Source of the DNA: Candidatus Aminicenantota bacterium | Lineage (GTDB): Bacteria > Acidobacteriota > Aminicenantia > Aminicenantales > UBA8522 | Direction of reading: 5' to 3' | DNA: 64,000 bases | Assembly (NCBI GenBank): GCA_017886205.1 | Contig: JAFNEO010000046.1 | Location: 13,856-77,855, forward strand | Shown here: in pieces, positions 58,419-64,000 of the stretch | How positions within the stretch are numbered: the first letter of the stretch is position 1 | How the letters are laid out: every line of letters begins with the position of its first letter | Program-made: the position numbers and the translations under genes | Notes under the pieces: generated by a model | Told to the model about the DNA's origin: nothing | What the model saw: the letters and a program-made list of their open reading frames with translations, nothing else | Databases searched by the model: none

Positions 58419-60125
58419 ATGGCCAGGATCAAGCGTCTGCCGTTCGAAGTCTCCCAGAAGATTGCCGCAGGCGAGGTCATCGAGAGGCCTTTTTCCGTAG
58501 TCAAGGAACTGGTCGAGAATTCGCTCGACGCCGGCGCTTCGGAGATCCGGGTGGAGCTTCTGGCCGGCGGCAAGAGGCTCATCCGGGTCCAGGACGACGG
58601 AGCCGGCATGAGCCGCGAGGATGCGGAACTGTGTTTTGAACGGCACGCCACGAGCAAGCTTTCCAGCGAGGAAGACCTGGAGAAGATCTCGACGCTGGGC
58701 TTCCGCGGCGAGGCCCTGGCCTCTATCTCCGTCGTCTCTGAGATAGTCCTCAAGACATCGGACGGACAGGGAGAGCAGGGGAGCCGAATCGAGCGGAAGG
58801 CGGGCGAAGCCGTTGCCATAACGGATGTCGCCTTCCCCCGCGGGACGAGCATCGAGGTCAAGGACATTTTCTATAACCTGCCGGCCCGGCGGAAGTTCCT
58901 CCGCTCCGAACAATCCGAGCTGGGCCATATCGTCCGCTATCTGAGCGGAGTAGCTTTGGCCTATCCCGACGTCCGCTTCTCTCTCCTCCATGGCCGGCGC
59001 GAGATCATGAACTGCCCCGGGGTGGGGAGCCATAGGGAGCGGCTCTTCCAGATCTATGGAAAAGACGTCCTGGACCGTCTCCTGGAAATCGATTTCCGGG
59101 AGGGCAGGGGGTGGGTTTTCGGCTATTCCTCCCGGCCGCCCGGCGGCCGTCCGGACAGGGCCCACCAGTTATTTTTTGTCAACAAGCGTCTGGTCAAGGA
59201 CCGTGTCCTCCAGGCCGCCTTGAACCAAGCCTATCGGGGTTTCCTGGAGAAAGACCGGTTCCCGGAGGCCTTCATCTTTCTGACCCTGCCCTACGATGAG
59301 GTAGACGTCAATGTCCACCCGACCAAAGCCGAGGTCCGGTTCCACGAATCTCAGTTCGCATTTCACCTCCTCCTCGGAAGTATCGAGACGGCCCTGCTCA
59401 AAGCGCGGGGTGTCAAGGAGATCTATCCGAAGGCGGGAGAAGCCGGTGCGACGATGGGTGTGGGGGAGACGACGGCGAGGCCCTTGACCCGCGCCGCCCG
59501 GTTGGAGGCCCCTGAACAGATGGCTCTCCCCAAGTCCGGCCCGGCGGAGGAAGAGAAGGGCCGGCCCCGAGTCCTGGGGCAGTATCTCGACATGTATATT
59601 GTTGCCGCGGGGGAGGAGGGTCTTCTGGTCATCGACCAACATAACGCCCATGAACGGGTCCTGTTTGAGAGATACAAGGAGATCGATGTCCAGAAGAAAT
59701 GGCCCCGGAAAACGCCGCTGATTCCGGTCCTCGTTGACCTCTCGCCCCCCCAGGTCGTGAGCCTCGAAAAAAACCAACCGCTCCTGGAGGAGGCCGGTTT
59801 CCGGGCCGAGGCAATGGGCGGGAGGACCTATGCACTGAACGGCTTTCCCGATATCTTCGAGGCCGAAGAAGCCAGGGACGTCCTCCTCCAGCTTCTCGAT
59901 GAAATCGGGGAGGAGGAGTCGGACCGGAGGCGGGAAAAGATACTCGCCACCTTGGCCTGCAAGACCGCGGTCAAAGCCCATGAGCCGCTGGCGCTGGACA
60001 AGATGGACTACCTGGTGGAGGAACTCTTCCGCACCTCGAACCCGGCGCTGTGTCCCCACGGCCGGCCGATCATCGTCAAGATCGAGAAGGCCGAGATCGA
60101 AAAAGGGTTGAAGCGCAATCCCTGA
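58419..60125 (+). CDS. mutL: DNA mismatch repair protein MutL, endonuclease type
   Basis: A 568-residue MutL. The GHKL ATPase motifs are KELVENSLDAGA, DDGAGMS and GFRGEALASI, and the transducer follows to about 330. The C-terminal domain has the metal-binding endonuclease motif DQHNAHERVLFE (from D406), close to the DQHAx2Ex4E consensus with alanine replaced by asparagine, plus ACKTAVKAHE and CPHGRP (from 545). This marks a nicking MutL of the kind found in bacteria without MutH. It begins 16 bases after mtaB and ends the operon. Lengths of domains and linker are ordinary. Confidence 0.95.
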   Translation: MARIKRLPFEVSQKIAAGEVIERPFSVVKELVENSLDAGASEIRVELLAGGKRLIRVQDDGAGMSREDAELCFERHATSKLSSEEDLEKISTLGFRGEALASISVVSEIVLKTSDGQGEQGSRIERKAGEAVAITDVAFPRGTSIEVKDIFYNLPARRKFLRSEQSELGHIVRYLSGVALAYPDVRFSLLHGRREIMNCPGVGSHRERLFQIYGKDVLDRLLEIDFREGRGWVFGYSSRPPGGRPDRAHQLFFVNKRLVKDRVLQAALNQAYRGFLEKDRFPEAFIFLTLPYDEVDVNVHPTKAEVRFHESQFAFHLLLGSIETALLKARGVKEIYPKAGEAGATMGVGETTARPLTRAARLEAPEQMALPKSGPAEEEKGRPRVLGQYLDMYIVAAGEEGLLVIDQHNAHERVLFERYKEIDVQKKWPRKTPLIPVLVDLSPPQVVSLEKNQPLLEEAGFRAEAMGGRTYALNGFPDIFEAEEARDVLLQLLDEIGEEESDRRREKILATLACKTAVKAHEPLALDKMDYLVEELFRTSNPALCPHGRPIIVKIEKAEIEKGLKRNP

Positions 60126-60159
60126 GCAGGTGCGGGATCACCCTTCTCCTTGACGGCGC

Positions 60160-62424
60160 CTATCTGTGCGCTTCGATAATCCGTTCGACGGCTTGAATCT
60201 CCCGTCGCACCCGGTCGGACCATTGGGTAGAGCGGAGGTCGTCCGCTCGATTCAGGACGGCGAGGGCTTCCTGGGTATGGCCGAACTGGCGGAGGACGAC
60301 TCCGTATTCGAGGAGGGAGCGGACGTCGGCCGGGGATTTCTCGGACCGGGCTTTGAAGATCCGGAGCAGCGGTTTCTCGAGCAGCACGGGGTCCGGCCGG
60401 CCGCCGACCACCTCCATGTAGAGAGAGGCAGCGGCTTCCTCTTCTCCGGCCAACCCCTTGGCAGCGGTCAGGTAGATTTGGGCGGGGCGGTATTCGGGCA
60501 GACGGTCGGCGACCTGGGCGAAGTGGACAGCCGCCTGTCCGGGTTCTCCGGCCAGGAGATAGGCCTTGCCAAGATAGAGATGTGCGCTGATGTCATCCAG
60601 GTAGCCAAAGAGCATCCGGGAATACCCGGCATCTCCTGTCAGCGCCTTTAGCGCGGCCAGGATGGAAGGGTCGCCGGGAGATGATCGCAATGCCTCGAGG
60701 AGAAAGCGGTGGGCGGCTTCCCGGTCGCCGCGCTGGAGGGAGGCTTGCCCCAAATAGTATTGAGGTGCGGAGGGCTGGTAATAGTCCCGTTTGAACCTTC
60801 GGCCTCGCTCGAGAAGCTCCTCCCAGACCGGCTCCGCCTTTTCGGGCTTTTCGTCTTCGAGCAGGAGAAACGCCTGGTCGAACGTCTCTGATGAAGTCGC
60901 GGGTTTGAGATGTGCTAGCGCCTCTCCGATAAAACCCGCCGGCTCGAAAACGAGGTCCGAGGGCCGCACGGAATCCAGGAGCCAGGGCGCCGCGGCCAGG
61001 GCCAGGGCCGCCCGGATTTCCGCTTCCGGGTAGTCCATCGCCTTCCGCTGGCGATAGGCCTCGCTCAAATGATCGCCCGAGGTTCTGACTCCCTGCCACA
61101 GATGGTCTTCCTCTCTCATCAAGCTCGTCGGGATAACGAGCGCCGCGGATAGCGGAATCACCGCGGCCAGAAGCAGCCAGCGCCATTTCCGCGAGGCCAT
61201 GAAATCCAGGGTGGCGCAGGCGAAGAAGAAAAGCGCCGGGAGGAGGGCGAGCCTCTGACGAGCGGAGACGTAAAAGACCAGCATCACCCCGGCCTGGCCG
61301 GCAAAAAGAGCATAGAACAAAAGGCTCTGCCTCCAACGCGGAGCCTGGGTGATCAACCCGAGCAAAGCTAAGGCCGAGACGATCCCCCAGGGAATGGTGG
61401 GAGTAACCGAGCGGCTCAGCCTCCTCTGGTTCCAGTAGGCATTGTAGAGGTCGTGCCAGTCATAGGAATGGAACATGTGGAACAGCTTGTGGGCGAGGAC
61501 TTGCCAATATCGGTGGGGATGGTCGCGGATGAAACGGGCCGCCTTTCCCAACCAATAGCCGTTCACCTCGGAGACGGTCAGGTTCTTTCCGGTGCTCAGC
61601 CGGGCCAGCCGGCGATAGAGCTCGTGCTGGACGTCGGGCGTCTGGTTGTATTGCCTGGCCAAGTCGTAGACGAGATAAGGATACACGGACGTCGTTCCCC
61701 ACGAGAGGGGGTTGTTGCCCTCATAGAAGACGGTCCCCGGGTTCATCGTCAGGAGCGTCGCCCGCCCGGTCACCCGCTCATTGCGGGCGAGGAGAAGGAA
61801 TAGAGACAGCAGCACGGGCAATGAAAAACAGAGTGCGGAAACGAGGCGCTTTGTCCGGACGCGGGACGGATTGATCAGAAAGTAGACTGGGACAAACAGG
61901 AGAACGGGAAGAACGTTGGGCCGCGTGAGGAAGGCGAGGCCGGCGAGGCCGCCGCTCAGCAGATGGCTGGGCCAATCGTCCCGGAGCGCGAGATAGAGAA
62001 ACCCGAGCAGGAGAAAAAGTGCCAGGGCCTCAGGTTCGTAGGCTTGGGTCAAGACAATGAGGGTGGGGTTGAGGATGAGGGCGGCCGCCCCGATGACGGC
62101 GACGGGAAGACGGACGAATTTTTTAAGGATGAGGAAGAGAAGCGGTGCGGACAGCGAGGCCCACACGACCTGGGCCAGCTTCAGGAACAGGTCGGGTTGT
62201 TTCAGGGACTTTTGGACAAGGATGTGAAAGAAAAGAAAGAGCGGGCTGAAATCAGAGATTCTCTCTGCAGGCAGCGCACCTTCGATCGCCTGACGGGCAG
62301 CCAGCACGTACTTGTGGAATTGATATGGGCTGAAGAAGGAGAAGATAAAAAAACCATAGAGGCAAAAAGCCAGGACGAAAACGAGGAGCGACAGTTTTTT
62401 GGCCGGTCCGGCTCTCTCGTCCAT
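60160..62424 (-). CDS. Glycosyltransferase-39-like membrane protein with C-terminal TPR domain
   Basis: A 754-residue protein. About eleven membrane helices fill residues 10-455; the first periplasmic loop and the pattern resemble the GT39/ArnT (GT-C) fold: FFSPYQFHKYVLAARQAIEG, then NPTLIVLTQAYEPEALALFLLLG. The segment from about 480 to 750 is a helical TPR array (QYYLGQASLQRGDREAAHRFLLEALRSSPG, AHLYLGKAYLLAGEPGQAAVHFAQVADRLP). GT-C enzymes move sugars from polyprenyl carriers to proteins or lipids; the acceptor is unknown. The start codon lies 6 bases after the tRNA-Arg 3' end with no ribosome-binding site, so it may be expressed from the processed tRNA transcript. Confidence 0.75.
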   Translation of the reverse strand: MDERAGPAKKLSLLVFVLAFCLYGFFIFSFFSPYQFHKYVLAARQAIEGALPAERISDFSPLFLFFHILVQKSLKQPDLFLKLAQVVWASLSAPLLFLILKKFVRLPVAVIGAAALILNPTLIVLTQAYEPEALALFLLLGFLYLALRDDWPSHLLSGGLAGLAFLTRPNVLPVLLFVPVYFLINPSRVRTKRLVSALCFSLPVLLSLFLLLARNERVTGRATLLTMNPGTVFYEGNNPLSWGTTSVYPYLVYDLARQYNQTPDVQHELYRRLARLSTGKNLTVSEVNGYWLGKAARFIRDHPHRYWQVLAHKLFHMFHSYDWHDLYNAYWNQRRLSRSVTPTIPWGIVSALALLGLITQAPRWRQSLLFYALFAGQAGVMLVFYVSARQRLALLPALFFFACATLDFMASRKWRWLLLAAVIPLSAALVIPTSLMREEDHLWQGVRTSGDHLSEAYRQRKAMDYPEAEIRAALALAAAPWLLDSVRPSDLVFEPAGFIGEALAHLKPATSSETFDQAFLLLEDEKPEKAEPVWEELLERGRRFKRDYYQPSAPQYYLGQASLQRGDREAAHRFLLEALRSSPGDPSILAALKALTGDAGYSRMLFGYLDDISAHLYLGKAYLLAGEPGQAAVHFAQVADRLPEYRPAQIYLTAAKGLAGEEEAAASLYMEVVGGRPDPVLLEKPLLRIFKARSEKSPADVRSLLEYGVVLRQFGHTQEALAVLNRADDLRSTQWSDRVRREIQAVERIIEAHR

Positions 62425-62430
62425 ATGATC

Positions 62431-62507
62431 TGGCGCGCCTGGAGAGACTCGAACTCCCGACCCGCTGCTTAGAAGGCAGCTGCTCTGTCCACCTGAGCTA
62501 CAGGCGC
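62431..62507 (-). tRNA. tRNA-Arg (anticodon TCT)
   Basis: Reverse strand: a 7-base-pair acceptor stem GCGCCTG/CAGGCGC, D arm starting GCTCAGGTGG, anticodon stem GCTGC/GCAGC with loop CTTCTAA (anticodon TCT, codon AGA), T arm GGGAG-TTCGAGT-CTCTC, discriminator G and an encoded CCA at 62431-62433. Confidence 0.97.
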
Positions 62508-62536
62508 GTCTTTAAACTGCCTGCCGTGAAGGAGAA

Positions 62537-62611
62537 TCGGGGAGATCGGATTTGAACCGACGACCTCCTGCTCCCAAGGCAGGCGCGCTAACCAGGCTGC
62601 GCCACTCCCCG
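62537..62611 (-). tRNA. tRNA-Pro (anticodon TGG)
   Basis: Reverse strand: acceptor stem CGGGGAG/CTCCCCG, D arm GGCGCAGCCTGGTTAGCGC, anticodon stem CCTGC/GCAGG with loop CTTGGGA (anticodon TGG), T arm TCGG-TTCAAAT-CCGA, discriminator A. No CCA is encoded after it, unlike the neighbouring tRNA-Arg. Confidence 0.97.
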
Positions 62612-62684
62612 CTCGCCTATTTCGCGCTATTTTTTCCTTCTCCGCGTGTCGAAATGGGGTGAATCTCGGGCTTTAAGCCTGACC

Positions 62685-62713
62685 ATCTTAACAAAATGAT
62701 CCGGGCTTGTCAA
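62685..62713 (-). promoter_or_regulatory. Predicted promoter of the tRNA-Pro/tRNA-Arg unit
   Basis: On the reverse strand: TTGACA (62708-62713), 17-base spacer, TAAGAT (62685-62690). About 73 bases lie between the -10 box and the tRNA-Pro 5' end. Confidence 0.7.
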
Positions 62714-62968
62714 TTTGATCCCGGAGAAGGGGAGTCGCTCTGGGCTAGCGCTCTCACCCCCGACGATGAGAATCCGAGGATGAAATTCACCTTCCAAATC
62801 CTCTCGGGGGGTGATTGACCCTCCAGGGGGGGACCTGCCATCATATGGGCCGTTCGATATAAGGAGCTTTCCCGTGAGAATTCTGGCCTCGGCGGAGAGA
62901 AGATTCGGCCGGGAAAATCGTCTGAGTTACTGAAAATGTCAACGTTGACACAAATTGCCCGGCGTTCA

Positions 62969-62997
62969 TTGACAAATTTTGCCAAATCGACTATTTT
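62969..62997 (+). promoter_or_regulatory. Possible promoter of pilB
   Basis: TTGACA (62969-62974), 17-base spacer, TATTTT (62992-62997). If used, the leader would be only about 10 bases and would exclude the GGAGGG at 62998-63003, so either the promoter or that ribosome-binding site is wrong. Confidence 0.4.
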
Positions 62998-63014
62998 GGA
63001 GGGCCTTTTTTCCC

Positions 63015-64000
63015 ATGGGCTCTAATCTCGGCGAACTCCTGCTCCGTGAGAAGGTCTTAACGCCTGACCAGCTCAAGTCTGCACTCGAAGTCCAGAAGGG
63101 AAAAAACGTCCCCCTGCAGACAGCCATCGTCTCCCTCGGGCTGGTCTCGGAAGAAGAGATGGCCCAGGCCCTTAGCCGGCAGCTCGGCTACCCCTACATC
63201 GACCTCGACCAGTTCGAGGTCTACCCGGACGTCGTCACCCTCATCCCCATCGAGATCGTCAAGAAGTACATGATCATGCCCATCCACCGCATCCGCTCCT
63301 TCCTGACCCTGGCTATGGTCGACCCCACGGACCTGGAGGTGATCGAGGACATCCGCTTTCGCACGGGGCTGAGCATCCAGCCGGTCATCGGCTCCGAGTC
63401 CGGCATCCTGAACGCCATCAACAAGTACTACGGCTCTTCGAGCGCCCTGAGGGTCAAGAAGATAATCGAGGATATCGCTCTGGCGGATGACACCCGGGTC
63501 AATATCATCGAGGAAGAGAAGGACGATTATAACGTCCAGGAGCTGGTCCAGGCGACCGAAGAGGCACCCATCATCAAGCTGGTCAACGAGATCTTCGTCG
63601 ATGCCATCAAGAAGGGCGCGAGCGACGTCCATTTCGAGCCCTACGAGCAGACCTTCCGCGTCCGCTTCCGGATGGACGGCCTCCTCCACGAGCAGATGAA
63701 CCTGCCCCTCAAGTTCAAGGCCCCGGTTATCTCCCGCGTCAAAATTCTTTCTAATATGGACATCGCCGAGAAGCGGCTGCCCCAGGACGGCCGGATCAAG
63801 ATGAAGATCAAGCTCGAGAACGGGGGCCGCAAGGAAGTGGACATGCGCATCTCGGCCCTGCCGACGATCTTCGGCGAGAAGGTCGTCGCCCGGATCCTCG
63901 ACCGCCAGATGCTCAAACTCGATATGACCGAGCTTGGGTTCGAGGAGGAGTCGCTGGACAAGTTCCAGCAGGCCATCCAGCGGCCGTGGGGGATTATCCT
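63015..64000 (+). CDS. pilB: Type IV pilus/type II secretion assembly ATPase PilB/GspE (N-terminal fragment)
   Basis: First 328 residues of a PilB/GspE-family ATPase; the gene runs off the right edge before its Walker A motif. The N1 domain (LGELLLREKVLTPDQLKSALEVQK, then SLGLVSEEEMAQALSRQLGYPYIDLD) and the N2 domain (EEAPIIKLVNEIFVDAIKKGASDVHFEPYE, RFRMDGLLHEQ, RLPQDGRIK) are typical. It powers pilin polymerisation at the inner membrane. Pilus extension (PilB) versus type II secretion (GspE) cannot be separated without the neighbours to the right; the MSHA_biogenesis/T4P-type N-terminus favours PilB. Start ATG 63015 follows GGAGGG by 11 bases. Confidence 0.9.
   Translation, partial: MGSNLGELLLREKVLTPDQLKSALEVQKGKNVPLQTAIVSLGLVSEEEMAQALSRQLGYPYIDLDQFEVYPDVVTLIPIEIVKKYMIMPIHRIRSFLTLAMVDPTDLEVIEDIRFRTGLSIQPVIGSESGILNAINKYYGSSSALRVKKIIEDIALADDTRVNIIEEEKDDYNVQELVQATEEAPIIKLVNEIFVDAIKKGASDVHFEPYEQTFRVRFRMDGLLHEQMNLPLKFKAPVISRVKILSNMDIAEKRLPQDGRIKMKIKLENGGRKEVDMRISALPTIFGEKVVARILDRQMLKLDMTELGFEEESLDKFQQAIQRPWGII

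Larger units (their letters stand above)
62612..63014. other. Gene-free interval between tRNA-Pro and pilB
   Basis: Contains the divergent tRNA promoter (62685-62713) and the pilB promoter candidate (62969-62997). Between 62740 and 62940 I see only GC-mixed unstructured DNA, including TCAACGTTGACA (62939-62950), a short palindrome. No gene or further repeat is recognised. Confidence 0.5.

Overview
The window is GC-rich, gene-dense bacterial chromosome with no phage, plasmid, IS or CRISPR signature. It comes from a diderm: there is a TonB-dependent receptor, an outer-membrane barrel, a Tat system and a PilB-type ATPase. Radical-SAM enzymes, a tyrosine phenol-lyase-like enzyme, many exported peptidases, Tat-exported Gfo/Idh/MocA oxidoreductases and a GH172 enzyme suggest a heterotrophic, probably anaerobic lineage near Acidobacteriota/Aminicenantes. 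That assignment is inference; the window holds no rRNA.

Layout. 1-4.6 kb: truncated hrpA-type helicase, a small membrane protein, a zinc-protease-like protein, and an M28 peptidase translationally coupled to an outer-membrane barrel. 4.6-11.2 kb: a reverse-strand operon of exported sugar enzymes (TIM-barrel isomerase, two Gfo/Idh/MocA, ThuA-HEAT), interrupted by a GGGGACA-ended inverted repeat. 11.4-17.7 kb: poly(A)/CCA polymerase family enzyme, alpha/beta hydrolase, ABC-2 exporter, and a BtuB-like receptor behind a complete promoter, cobalamin riboswitch and terminator. 17.7-18.05 kb: a free-standing transcript with its own promoter and terminator, a candidate small RNA. 18.2-20.2 kb: class V aminotransferase and solo B3/4 protein. 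20.2-30.1 kb: a long reverse-strand run of ilvE, hisC, tyrosine phenol-lyase-like lyase, TrmO, an M16 pair, GH172 and a transglutaminase-like protein.

30.3-35.2 kb: a three-gene radical-SAM operon with a tiny cysteine-rich protein, then a queuosine-precursor cluster (queF, queE, queD, queC) enclosing a DMT transporter. 35.5-43.4 kb: histidine kinase, response regulator, KimA-like permease, an unknown protein, an ArsB/NhaD-type permease and a tandem universal stress protein. 43.6-47.5 kb: a separately promoted operon of two D-Ala-D-Ala-ligase-like ATP-grasp enzymes, a GNAT and a lysine 2,3-aminomutase. Next to the K+/Na+ transport genes, this is the best candidate here for an undescribed system, possibly a beta-lysine-derived peptide or compatible solute.

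47.5-51.8 kb: reverse-strand operon tatA-tatC-P-loop kinase-dCMP deaminase-exported double MurQ-like protein, divergent from a CtpA peptidase. 53.5-60.1 kb: rpiB-glyA-purD-purE-mtaB-mutL. 60.2-62.7 kb: tRNA-Pro and tRNA-Arg directly ahead of a glycosyltransferase-like membrane protein with a TPR tail. 63.0 kb to the right edge: pilB/gspE, truncated. Tat substrates and Tat translocase genes occur together, and several tRNA-modification genes (queC/D/E/F, trmO, mtaB) are present.
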